Assembly (NCBI GenBank): GCA_030040515.1
Contig: JASHTO010000724.1
Location: 1-9,070, forward strand
Length of the DNA: 9,070 nucleotides
DNA from: Terriglobia bacterium
Lineage (GTDB): Bacteria; Acidobacteriota; Terriglobia; UBA7540
Reading direction: 5' to 3'
Part shown: positions 1 through 6,562 of the stretch, in pieces
Numbering within the stretch: position 1 is the stretch's first letter
How the letters are laid out: every line of letters starts with the position of its first letter
Notes under the pieces: generated by a model
What the model saw: the letters and a program-made list of their open reading frames with translations, nothing else
The model's database searches: none
Told to the model about the DNA's origin: nothing
Made by a program: the position numbers and the translations under genes

Positions 1-1408
1 TGCCCGGCAGAAATTCCATGGCCAGCGCACCCTGTTCGCGCAGGCGCCGAAGCAGAATCTCCCGCCGCTGGATGATCTCCTGCGCCGCGACGTATTGGTA
101 CATGCCCGCTGGCGAGTCCGGGGGGTGGCCCACCAGCTCGCGCAATTCGGGCTCACCCACCACAGCAAAAAGCACCAGATGCCGGGGAAGCAGGCGCGAA
201 GCGGCTTCAATCACCTCCGGTGTCGCTGCAGTTTCCGCCAGGTCGGTGATCCAAACCACCAGGCTGCGGCGGCGATGGCGGCTCATCAAGCTGTCCGCAG
301 CCAGGGCGTGATTGGCTTCCAAAGATTCGCCACTTGCCAGTGCCAATTGCTCCACGATATTGCGCAAGTGTGATGCGCCGCGCGCGGCGGGAAGAAACAC
401 CTGGAGTTTTCGTCCATAAGTGATTAGCCCTGTGGTATCGCCTGAGTGGAGCGCCACGTGCGCCAGGCTCAACGCGGCGTTGACGGCGTAATCCAGCTTC
501 ATGAGCGGCGCAGTTTCGGAATCGGGCGTGCGCATCACTGCGGGCGTGGCTGCACCGAACAGCCGGCGATTGAATTTTTCGGGATCACGCGGCGGGCGGG
601 TTCGAGCCAGCATCAGGCGGCCCGCATCCACCACCAGGAAAACCGATTGGCTGCGTTCCACCTGATAAACCCTGCTGATCAGCTTTCCGTGACGCGCCGT
701 GGCGGGCCAGGAGATGTCGCGGATTTCATCCGATTCGCGATATTCGCGCAGGCTCTCAAACTCGCGCCCTCTCCCCAACAGGCGTTTCAACCGTTTCTCC
801 TGCTCGATTTGGCGGCTGCGCACCAGATAAAGCGTAAAGCGCTCCGGCTCGCGCAAATTGGGATAGATGCGCACGCTCTGGTCGAGGTCGGCAGCGGCCC
901 AGCGCTCTGCAAACCTGACCTGGCCATGGTAACGCAGGAATACCCGGCCCAGCCGGATGTCGCCTCGCGCTGTGGGATGAATCGTGTAGCCGGCTCGCGC
1001 GATTCCGTGCGCAGGAACGCTGAGCGTAAACGCGGGCAGTTCCCGGCAGAGAGTGGCGGGAACGTCATCCTCAATGTGGATTTCGAGCGCACGTGCGCTC
1101 GAGTTCTCCAGTAGCAATTCCACCTGCGAATCAAGGTTCAGGGAAGGAGGCTCGGACCAGCGGCGAGTGACTTTCAGCGCCGCAGGCGGCGGCAGGCGCG
1201 CGAGGTCGATGAACCAGGCCAGAATCACCATGCCGTCCCAGATCGGAAGCGCAAGGAGAATGTGGCGATTCCACCATGCCGGGCCGATCCATGCCAGGCC
1301 GAGAAGAAGCGCAAGAAGAAATCGGGATTGGAAAGCCGCCGCCCCGCGCCGCGCGCCCGCGGCGGATGCGGTGATGGCAGCAGGAATGAGCCGGCCCCGC
1401 TGACTCAT
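1..1408 (-). CDS. DUF58 family protein (degenerate VWA domain), C-terminus cut by window edge
   Basis: I translated this open frame by hand. It runs without a stop from ATG at 1408 to the left edge, giving 469 residues, and its end lies outside the window. Residues about 30-47 and 50-69 are two hydrophobic, probably membrane-spanning segments. A beta-rich stretch follows, then the DUF58 signature: GREFESLREYR at 214-224, then SDEIRDISW at 226-234. A VWA-like fold follows, with strand VFLVVDAGRLM at 256-266, GDTTGLITYG at 323-332 and VVWITD at 384-389. The first metal-site motif is DAGRL rather than the classical DxSxS, so metal binding there is doubtful. The start overlaps the MoxR stop as ATGA, with GAGGT at 1415-1419 as ribosome site, so the two are probably translationally coupled. 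DUF58 proteins are the usual partners of MoxR ATPases; the molecular role is not settled. Family call is secure, function is not. Confidence 0.93.
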   Translation of the reverse strand, partial: MSQRGRLIPAAITASAAGARRGAAAFQSRFLLALLLGLAWIGPAWWNRHILLALPIWDGMVILAWFIDLARLPPPAALKVTRRWSEPPSLNLDSQVELLLENSSARALEIHIEDDVPATLCRELPAFTLSVPAHGIARAGYTIHPTARGDIRLGRVFLRYHGQVRFAERWAAADLDQSVRIYPNLREPERFTLYLVRSRQIEQEKRLKRLLGRGREFESLREYRESDEIRDISWPATARHGKLISRVYQVERSQSVFLVVDAGRLMLARTRPPRDPEKFNRRLFGAATPAVMRTPDSETAPLMKLDYAVNAALSLAHVALHSGDTTGLITYGRKLQVFLPAARGASHLRNIVEQLALASGESLEANHALAADSLMSRHRRRSLVVWITDLAETAATPEVIEAASRLLPRHLVLFAVVGEPELRELVGHPPDSPAGMYQYVAAQEIIQRREILLRRLREQGALAMEFLPG

Positions 1409-2355
1409 TTGGGGACCTCGACCGCGGCCAGAACTTCCGCGATCACCTGGTCGCTGGAAATGCCTTCCAGGTCTGCTTCCGGCTTCACCAGCAGGCGATG
1501 GCGAAGCACAGGAGGCGCGGCGGCCTTGACGTCATCAGGAATCAGAAAATCGCGGCCCTCCATGGCGGCCAGCGTTTTGGCGGCCAGCATCAGAGCCACC
1601 GTGGCGCGCGGGCTGCCTCCCAGACTGAGCGCCGCCCAGTCCCGCGTTCTCTGCACCACCGCCACGATGTAACGGAAAATTCCCGGCTCGACCTTCAATT
1701 CCGTCGCCTCGCGGCGCGCCGCGGCCAGCAGGCCGGGCTCGATGGGCGAGAGGCCCTGGGCGTCGATGCGGTGCGGGTCAAATCCCTGCTGGTAGCGCTC
1801 CAGAATCTCCACTTCCTTTTCCGCCTGCGGATAGGGAACGCGGATTTTAAAGAGGAATCGGTCAAGCTGCGCCTCGGGGAGCGGGTAAGTGCCTTCGAAC
1901 TCCACGGGGTTTTGCGTGGCGAAGACGGTGAAAAAAGGCGAGAGGGGGTAAGACGAGCCGTCCAGAGTTACCTGCCGCTCCTCCATGGATTCGAGCAGCG
2001 CTGACTGGGTTCGAGGTGGAACGCGATTGACTTCATCGACCAGCAGCAGACCGGTGAACACCGGGCCGCGGCGCAAAGTAAATGTGCTGGTGGCCATGTT
2101 GAAGACGTTCGCGCCCAAAATATCGGCGGGCATCAAATCCGGTGTGCATTGGACGCGTTGAAACTCCAGGCCGCAGATGTGCGCCAGGGCTTTCACGGCC
2201 AAAGTCTTGGCAATCCCCGGAACGCCTTCGAGCAGCGCGTGACCGCCGCAAACCAGGACGGCGAGCATCTGGTTGATGACGTCTTCCTGCCCCACGATCA
2301 CCTTGCTGATTTCGGTGCGTGTGTGCGAAACAAATTTCTGAACGTCCCCGCCCAT
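1405..2355 (-). CDS. MoxR-family AAA+ ATPase
   Basis: A 316-residue cytoplasmic AAA+ ATPase, full length for the MoxR family. Walker A is GVPGIAKT at residues 44-51; the Ala before Lys is usual in MoxR proteins. Walker B is LLLVDE at 103-108, followed by the family motif around NRVPPRTQSALLESMEERQV. Sensor 1 lies in ATQNP at 146-150, followed by the family-typical EGTYPLPEAQLDRFLF. MoxR ATPases are thought to act as chaperones that remodel or load metal or cofactors into partner proteins, often ones with VWA domains. Here the partner is the overlapping downstream DUF58 gene. The ATG at 2355 is supported by a strong ribosome site at 2361-2366. Upstream is a 313-base hairpin-rich spacer that separates it from the DUF4350 gene. 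Its substrate cannot be read from the sequence. Confidence 0.96.
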   Translation of the reverse strand: MGGDVQKFVSHTRTEISKVIVGQEDVINQMLAVLVCGGHALLEGVPGIAKTLAVKALAHICGLEFQRVQCTPDLMPADILGANVFNMATSTFTLRRGPVFTGLLLVDEVNRVPPRTQSALLESMEERQVTLDGSSYPLSPFFTVFATQNPVEFEGTYPLPEAQLDRFLFKIRVPYPQAEKEVEILERYQQGFDPHRIDAQGLSPIEPGLLAAARREATELKVEPGIFRYIVAVVQRTRDWAALSLGGSPRATVALMLAAKTLAAMEGRDFLIPDDVKAAAPPVLRHRLLVKPEADLEGISSDQVIAEVLAAVEVPK

Positions 2356-2360
2356 GCAAG

Positions 2361-2366
2361 CCTCCC
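2361..2366 (-). promoter_or_regulatory. Ribosome binding site of the MoxR gene
   Basis: On the minus strand GGGAGG lies five bases before the ATG at 2355 and fixes that start. It is one of the strongest Shine-Dalgarno matches in the window. This fits a gene that follows a long spacer and cannot rely on coupling to an upstream stop codon. Confidence 0.75.
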
Positions 2367-2393
2367 AGATCGAATAGGCCGAAGTTCAGTGGC

Positions 2394-2476
2394 AGCCACG
2401 GACAGTGTTTTCCTGTCCGGGGGCTTTTCCGATCGCGCCTGAAGAACCCACGGTCAGAAAAACATTGACCGTGGCT
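2394..2476. repeat. Inverted pair of related hairpins
   Basis: Two 27-base hairpin units face each other. Unit A (2396-2422) has arms CCACGGACAG and CTGTCCGGGG, with one stem mismatch. Unit B (2448-2474) is on the other strand, with arms CCACGGTCA and TGACCGTGG and a T-rich loop. Read in the same sense, the units differ at 5 of 27 positions. One pair of differences (unit positions 7 and 21) swaps an A-T pair for a T-A pair, so pairing is kept. The outer arms AGCCACGG (2394-2401) and CCGTGGCT (2469-2476) can also pair with each other to form one larger stem. This looks like a palindromic dispersed repeat. A transcriptional role is possible but unproven. Confidence 0.8.
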
Positions 2477-2540
2477 ACGCGCTTCGCGAAACGATAAGCG
2501 CTGAAAAAATCTAGTGTTGCATACGTATTCCCCGGCAGAG

Positions 2541-2601
2541 CCATGGATTTTAAAATCCTTGGCCCCTCAAAGGGGTATCTTCGGCTCGCTCGACAGGCCA
2601 A
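2541..2601. repeat. 22-base near-perfect palindrome plus adjacent hairpin
   Basis: A perfect 14-base palindrome GGATTTTAAAATCC lies at 2545-2558. It extends to 22 bases (2541-2562), broken only by one T/T mismatch on each side of the core. Directly beside it is a tight hairpin CCCCT-CAA-AGGGG (2563-2575). TTGGCC at 2559-2564 can also pair with GGCCAA at 2596-2601, which gives a competing, larger stem enclosing the hairpin. The AT-rich core in GC-rich surroundings could be a protein-binding site or a cruciform. There is no trailing T-run typical of an intrinsic terminator. Confidence 0.65.
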
Positions 2602-2668
2602 GAAATCGACTTCAGGAAATGCCAAGCTTTGACTACCCCCAAGAAAAGCCGGGGAATCTCCTAACGAA

Positions 2669-3865
2669 TTAGCCCGTGCTGAAAACTCCCCCGCGCCCGC
2701 CGCCCAATCCCGGTTCCAACCCCAGCCGGACGGCGAAGGCGTAGAGATCTCGAGTCCAGGCCAGGGCTTTCGATTCTGGCACTGTATGGAGCTTCAGTGC
2801 CGCGTCAATCTCGCGGATGGTGGCAGCAAATTCCGGAATCGATCCGTGCGATCTTTCCTCCACCCGTTCGATCAGTTCCGTGGTAGTCGCCGCGGGTGGA
2901 ACACCCAACCGCCGGCTGAGCAGAAATTTAAAATGGGAAAAGGCAATCTCCAGCGCCCCCGCGGGCTCGTGGGATTTCCCGTAGAGCACGCCGAGAGTGG
3001 TTACGAATTCCAGGGGCGCGAGGCGCGATTCCCGGAGGATGGGACGAATTGGCCCGCTGCGCCGCGCATAAGTCAGAAGGATGAAAGTCATGAGAACAAG
3101 AAGCTGCAACGCCGCCCAGGGCACGGGGCTTTGGGCGAGGTAATGCCATAAGCCCTGGCGCACTCCATGAAAGTATTCATCCCAAAGCACGCGGCCCTGG
3201 CCGGGCGGTCCCACGGAATTCAGGAACAATGCCAGGTTTGAGGCGTGGGTAATCCCGAAATTGGTGAGGGGAGTATCACCGGCCCACCAAATTACCTCTC
3301 CTTTGCCCAGGGGAATGCGAATGACCGTGGCCCCATCTTTATCGCCATAGTAGCGCTGCTCGCCGTGGCGAAGGTGAACCCAGCGGACGGAGGACTCCAT
3401 GGAAATCTCCGGCGCATGACGGGTGAGAGGAGCAGGCCCTTCGGCACCAAAGGTCTGCTCCTCATCGTGGATGATGGACGCAGGCTTAACGCCCTGGACG
3501 CCAATCAATGTATCACTCAGCGAGCCGGTGAGAAGCAGGCGCCCGCCGCGCCGGACAAATTGCGTGAGTTGCATTTGTTCCTCTGCGGAGGCCGTAACCA
3601 ATGGGCCGGCGATGATCAGGACAGTATCGCCCGCAGGCAGATCGCCGGGAGGTTGGGTCCAACGCTCGAGGCGATAGCCCATTTCTCCCAGCAAGGTATA
3701 AGCCGCCTTTGCTCCGTCCCTGCCCGTGGAATAGCTGGAAGGAAAATCACGCGATGCATCCGAATTCTGGCCGGGGGCGAGGAACGCCACAACGGTGAGA
3801 AAGAAAAGCAGGCAAGCGGAGAGAATGAGAATCTTCCGATCGCCGGAGTCGAGAGGCAACGTCAT
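2669..3865 (-). CDS. DUF4350 domain membrane protein
   Basis: A 398-residue protein from ATG at 3865. Residues about 11-29 form a membrane anchor and about 249-266 a second membrane segment, leaving an extracytoplasmic domain of roughly 220 residues between them. That domain has a Rossmann-like/glutaminase-like look typical of DUF4350: SYSTGRDGAKAAYTLLGEMG, then LIIAGP, then FVRRGGRLLLTG. The family motif LWDEYFHG lies at about 227-234. A cytoplasmic helical tail of about 130 residues follows, starting around PLEFVTTLGVLY. The gene overlaps the DUF4129 stop: TGATG if ATG at 3865 is used, GTGA if GTG at 3868 is used. GGAG upstream suits either, and I prefer ATG. DUF4350 genes commonly sit beside DUF4129, MoxR and DUF58 genes. 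Biochemical role unknown. Confidence 0.88.
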   Translation of the reverse strand: MTLPLDSGDRKILILSACLLFFLTVVAFLAPGQNSDASRDFPSSYSTGRDGAKAAYTLLGEMGYRLERWTQPPGDLPAGDTVLIIAGPLVTASAEEQMQLTQFVRRGGRLLLTGSLSDTLIGVQGVKPASIIHDEEQTFGAEGPAPLTRHAPEISMESSVRWVHLRHGEQRYYGDKDGATVIRIPLGKGEVIWWAGDTPLTNFGITHASNLALFLNSVGPPGQGRVLWDEYFHGVRQGLWHYLAQSPVPWAALQLLVLMTFILLTYARRSGPIRPILRESRLAPLEFVTTLGVLYGKSHEPAGALEIAFSHFKFLLSRRLGVPPAATTTELIERVEERSHGSIPEFAATIREIDAALKLHTVPESKALAWTRDLYAFAVRLGLEPGLGGGRGGVFSTG

Positions 3866-4842
3866 CACATCGACTCCAATTCCGCCAGTGCCGCGTCGTA
3901 GTCATTCGCGGAGGCCGGCGCGCGGCCGTACCAGATACGCTCGAAGCACGTGGTGATGGCCGCGAGGCGCGGGCGGTCCAATGAGTCCGCAGGCAGGAGG
4001 CGTAAATATTCGCGATGGGTGCGCGCCGGGTCGATCCGCCACGTTCCGGCTTCCTCGATTCGCCGCACCGCGGCGCTGTAAAGGATTCGAATGGCTTCGC
4101 GAAATTCCCCGCGGGCCGCGGCGGCGCGGGAGCGCTGCGCCAGTTCCCGCCACGAACCGGCGGCAACCGCTTCATCGCCCGGAATTTGCGCGGGCGGGCG
4201 GGAAAAGTCGCTGAGCGAAAGGCTGAAGAGCAGATGAACCAACCAAGCGAGAAGGGCCAGGCCCAGCACCACCACCATGCCCCAGAGCAAGACCTTGTTC
4301 ACCCGGGGATGGCCGGCGGCGTGCCCGAGAATCCTGGTGAGGAAGTCCCAGATCCGGTCGATGAATTGGTCCCAGAGGGATTCCGCCGGAGCCGCCGCGT
4401 TGATCGAGCGGAATTCGCGCTGCTTCAGAATATTTTCCAGTTTGCTGCGCGCCCGACCGACGTCCGGTTGGGAATTGTCCGCCAACGCCTGCGAGTCCCG
4501 GCGCATGGATTCGAGGCGATAGGTGATTTCCTGCGAAATGTCCGCGGCGGACTTGGGATTTTTGGCCAGCCGGTCGAGTGCCTCGGCCAGCCACGCAGTG
4601 GAAACCTCGAAGCGTTGCTCCTGCACGCCGACGGACCAATGTTCGGGCAACTGCTTGCGGAGTTCCGCGGCCTGCCCGGGGTTATCGCGCAATCGGCCGG
4701 CGGCCGCCGACCACCGGCTCAACTCGGAATTGTAAGCCTGCAAACCGAGTGGAGAAGATGGATCGGCGTTTGCCGCATGCCCGCCCCGTGCGCCTGGGAC
4801 GAGGGCTGTGATCAGTAATAAAAGCAGGCAGATTCGTTGCAT
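3865..4842 (-). CDS. DUF4129 domain protein with signal sequence
   Basis: A 325-residue protein. Residues 1-20 are a clear signal sequence (MQRICLLLLLITALVPGARG). An extracytoplasmic helical region reaches to about 180, one membrane segment lies at about 184-208 (VLLWGMVVVLGLALLAWLVHLL), and the cytoplasmic DUF4129 domain occupies about 229-320. Its hallmarks are visible: GEFREAIRILYSAAVRRIEE at 245-264, ARTHREYL at 273-280, and FERIWYGRAPASANDYDAAL near the end. DUF4129 is also found as the C-terminal tail of transglutaminase-like membrane proteins encoded with MoxR and DUF58 genes; here it stands alone. The start lies only two bases after the upstream stop (TGA-GC-ATG) with no good ribosome site, so it is probably made by translational coupling. 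No enzymatic activity is indicated. Confidence 0.9.
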   Translation of the reverse strand: MQRICLLLLLITALVPGARGGHAANADPSSPLGLQAYNSELSRWSAAAGRLRDNPGQAAELRKQLPEHWSVGVQEQRFEVSTAWLAEALDRLAKNPKSAADISQEITYRLESMRRDSQALADNSQPDVGRARSKLENILKQREFRSINAAAPAESLWDQFIDRIWDFLTRILGHAAGHPRVNKVLLWGMVVVLGLALLAWLVHLLFSLSLSDFSRPPAQIPGDEAVAAGSWRELAQRSRAAAARGEFREAIRILYSAAVRRIEEAGTWRIDPARTHREYLRLLPADSLDRPRLAAITTCFERIWYGRAPASANDYDAALAELESM

Positions 4843-4844
4843 GC

Positions 4845-6368
4845 TCAGGAAATCGCCGGGGAGGGAGGCAGCGCAGGCGACAGCGGCGAACTCATCTCCC
4901 CCTGACCACCTTCGGAGGCGTAAAGCCGGTCGATCAGGCGATTAATCTTATACTGAAGATAGAAAATTCCCAGGAAAAAGGTTGCGAGGGATGAGATCTC
5001 ATCGTCCTGCTGGAGCCGAGCTCCGGCGGAGAACATACTTTGCTCCCGCGGCGCCAGGTGGTCCAGCAGTATGCTGCGAACCTTGAAGCAACTCACAATC
5101 ACAATGATTGCGGAGACCAATAGAATTGGAGGTTGAATGATGGTAAGGAGGTATCCCACATTCGCCCAGGAGCCCCAATTGAGGTTCCTCACGAATCCCA
5201 CGATGATGGTAAGAGCGTATCCGGCCAGGACCACGCTAAGCCCGACGATTCCGAGCTTGTCGGATGATTTCAGGCCGTTGATTGCCTTTCGCCGGATGAA
5301 GAACCAAAGGGGCACGTAAATCCCACCGGTAATCAAGGTCAGAAAAACCATAGCAAGAATGCTGGACTCCTCAAGGCGGTCGAACCCTTCGGGGCCTGAC
5401 TGGGCCGGCGTGTTCAGCGGCGTGGCTCCGGTATCATCCAGGTGAGTCATCATCAATTGCAGGTCGAAGCCTTCTTTACGCACGCGCAGGTCGTAGTAAG
5501 CGATGGCGAAACTGATCATGAGCAGGGGTGAAGTGGCGGTGGCGCCCACGCCTCCCACGAGCAGACTGGGAATGGTTATCCAGAGGCCGGGCCGCGCGCC
5601 CTTAACGTAAAGCAGAATGCCCGCCACGCTGAAGGGCGCCTGGCATAACGAGACGATCATCATGTGGATCATCACCATCAGGAAACCCACAAGCAGGAGA
5701 CGCCAGAGGAAACCCTTGCTGAGCGCCGCGCTCCTCTTGAGGGCGTGGCGCACACTGATTTTTTCAAGCAACACGGCGGGCACTGCCACGCTGTAACGCA
5801 CCAGGAAAATAACGGCAAGGACAATTGCGGCGAGGAATCCAAGAAAAATCACCAACCCCATCATCACCGTAAGCCAAATCAGGGACTTGGGGATGGCCGC
5901 TATTCCCCCCATCATAATTACGAAAAGGAAGCCAACGAGCGCAAAAATCCCGAAGACGCGAATCAGGATGGAAAAAATGACATGAAGAATTTTCCAGACG
6001 CTGCGGAGAATCACCCGGTAGGACTGGCGAATGGTCGCCATGCGCCCCAAATAAACTTCGGAGAGAGCATGAGTGGTGGCTCCCAACGCCATTGCATAGA
6101 CGATGTAGTACGGGATCAGGATTCCAAAAGAAGCCAGGGCCGCGCTGAGTGCAAAATGCATCGACTGAGCTGCCGTCTGGGGATTTTGCGGGTGCGGTTG
6201 AAGAGCCACGAAGCCCAACAAAACTTGAACGACGATTTGGAGAGCGACGAGGAGCCCCTGGGGAAGCACCATGATTCCCGCAAACAACCAGAAATGCTTG
6301 CGGAAAATGCTGAAAGTGCGGTCCAGCAACTCCCCCAAGCCTAAGGGAACCAAATTGACTGTGGACAT
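4845..6368 (-). CDS. Polytopic membrane protein, GPDPase-membrane-domain-like plus DUF4234-like tail
   Basis: A 507-residue integral membrane protein. The N-terminal part (about 1-310) opens with VPLGLGELLDRTFSIFRKHF and has about six hydrophobic helices. It ends in AYYDLRVRKEGFDLQLM (290-306). This pattern resembles the glycerophosphodiester phosphodiesterase membrane-domain family (PF10110-like), but no catalytic phosphodiesterase domain is attached. After a Pro/Gly-rich linker (about 311-333) a second module begins with ILAMVFLTLITGGIYVPLWF (337-356). It ends with FFLGIFYLQYKINRLID (464-480) and resembles DUF4234. The tail is Pro/Ser-rich. I chose ATG at 6368 over in-frame ATGs at 6392 and 6395 because GAGGG sits five bases before it. 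It is probably the first gene of the DUF4129-DUF4350-MoxR-DUF58 unit. Role unknown; a membrane scaffold or transport-like role is only a guess. Confidence 0.85.
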   Translation of the reverse strand: MSTVNLVPLGLGELLDRTFSIFRKHFWLFAGIMVLPQGLLVALQIVVQVLLGFVALQPHPQNPQTAAQSMHFALSAALASFGILIPYYIVYAMALGATTHALSEVYLGRMATIRQSYRVILRSVWKILHVIFSILIRVFGIFALVGFLFVIMMGGIAAIPKSLIWLTVMMGLVIFLGFLAAIVLAVIFLVRYSVAVPAVLLEKISVRHALKRSAALSKGFLWRLLLVGFLMVMIHMMIVSLCQAPFSVAGILLYVKGARPGLWITIPSLLVGGVGATATSPLLMISFAIAYYDLRVRKEGFDLQLMMTHLDDTGATPLNTPAQSGPEGFDRLEESSILAMVFLTLITGGIYVPLWFFIRRKAINGLKSSDKLGIVGLSVVLAGYALTIIVGFVRNLNWGSWANVGYLLTIIQPPILLVSAIIVIVSCFKVRSILLDHLAPREQSMFSAGARLQQDDEISSLATFFLGIFYLQYKINRLIDRLYASEGGQGEMSSPLSPALPPSPAIS

Positions 6369-6372
6369 GTGA

Positions 6373-6377
6373 CCCTC
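6373..6377 (-). promoter_or_regulatory. Ribosome binding site that decides the membrane-protein start
   Basis: GAGGG on the minus strand lies just before the ATG at 6368. The two in-frame ATG codons further upstream (6395, 6392) have no comparable site, so the shorter protein, which begins directly at the conserved VPLGLGELLDR region, is preferred. Confidence 0.65.
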
Positions 6378-6401
6378 GGGCAAGGATTTCATCAATCAAG
6401 C

Positions 6402-6452
6402 TGTAGCGGCGCTCGAGGAGCGTCGTCCGGCGGTCGATAGACCGCCGCTACA
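6402..6452. repeat. Palindromic repeat, short copy (family 1, copy A)
   Basis: A 51-base element with an outer stem TGTAGCGGCG / CGCCGCTACA (10 pairs). Inside are two hairpins: CGCTC-GAG-GAGCG (6410-6422) and GGCGGTC-GATA-GACCGCC (6429-6446). The outer and inner stems partly compete, so either a long stem or a cloverleaf-like fold is possible. It shares its ends and both inner hairpins with the longer element at 6563-6642. If the candidate promoter at 6488-6515 is right, this copy lies in the 5' leader of the membrane-protein mRNA. It is probably a dispersed REP-like repeat; I have no genome to count copies in. Confidence 0.8.
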
Positions 6453-6487
6453 AAGAATTTCACCGATCAAGTTTTCAGGAAGAAGGA

Positions 6488-6515
6488 ATATTAACCCATT
6501 GGGGTCAAATTGCAA
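6488..6515 (-). promoter_or_regulatory. Candidate sigma-70-type promoter of the membrane protein / MoxR cluster
   Basis: On the minus strand TTGCAA (6510-6515) and TAATAT (6488-6493) are separated by 16 bases. Each hexamer matches the consensus at four of six positions. Transcription would begin near 6480 and leave a leader of about 110 bases that contains the palindromic repeat 6402-6452. The local AT-rich patch in a GC-rich spacer supports the call, but chance occurrence is possible. Confidence 0.4.
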
Positions 6516-6540
6516 TGCAAATCACCGATGCGAATCACCG
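6515..6540. repeat. Tandem 13-base direct repeat beside the candidate promoter
   Basis: ATGCAAATCACCG (6515-6527) is followed with no gap by ATGCGAATCACCG (6528-6540), with one mismatch. A partial third copy of the core (TTCACCGAT) is seen at 6459-6467. The pair abuts the candidate -35 box. An 11-base palindrome TTGCAATGCAA (6510-6520) overlaps both the -35 box and the first repeat. Spacing of 13 bases is not one helical turn, so binding of a tandem dimer is uncertain. It may be an operator or activator site. Confidence 0.5.
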
Positions 6541-6562
6541 AGCCGCTCGTGCTTCACTTCGC

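Larger units (their letters stand above)
2356..2668. other. Hairpin-rich spacer inside the gene cluster, no gene seen
   Basis: These 313 bases separate DUF4350 from MoxR, while the other neighbours in the cluster touch or nearly touch. The only sizeable frame (2386-2625 minus, 79 codons) runs straight through several palindromes, has no ribosome site I can see and resembles no known protein, so I treat the spacer as non-coding. In it I see an inverted hairpin pair (2394-2476), a stem GCGCTT/AAGCGC (2479-2484 with 2496-2501), an 8-base palindrome ATACGTAT (2521-2528), and a long palindrome plus hairpin (2541-2601). It may be an inserted palindromic repeat element, or a structured RNA region that tunes expression or RNA decay between the two halves of the operon. 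No good promoter for MoxR stood out. Confidence 0.6.

Noticed and set aside
446..1114. 222-codon plus-strand frame opposite DUF58
   Set aside because: It lies wholly antisense to a well-supported gene; long opposite frames are expected in GC-rich genes. The translation has no domain-like features.
2386..2625. 79-codon open frame on the minus strand in the DUF4350-MoxR spacer
   Set aside because: It runs through several palindromes, shows no ribosome site or recognisable protein family, and its composition follows the repeats.
4015..4818. 267-codon plus-strand frame opposite DUF4129
   Set aside because: Antisense shadow of a gene with clear family motifs; rich in Arg, Gly and Pro as such shadows are.
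5664..6344. 226-codon plus-strand frame opposite the membrane protein
   Set aside because: Its His/Asn/Glu-rich translation is the expected complement of hydrophobic codons; no ribosome site or family resemblance.
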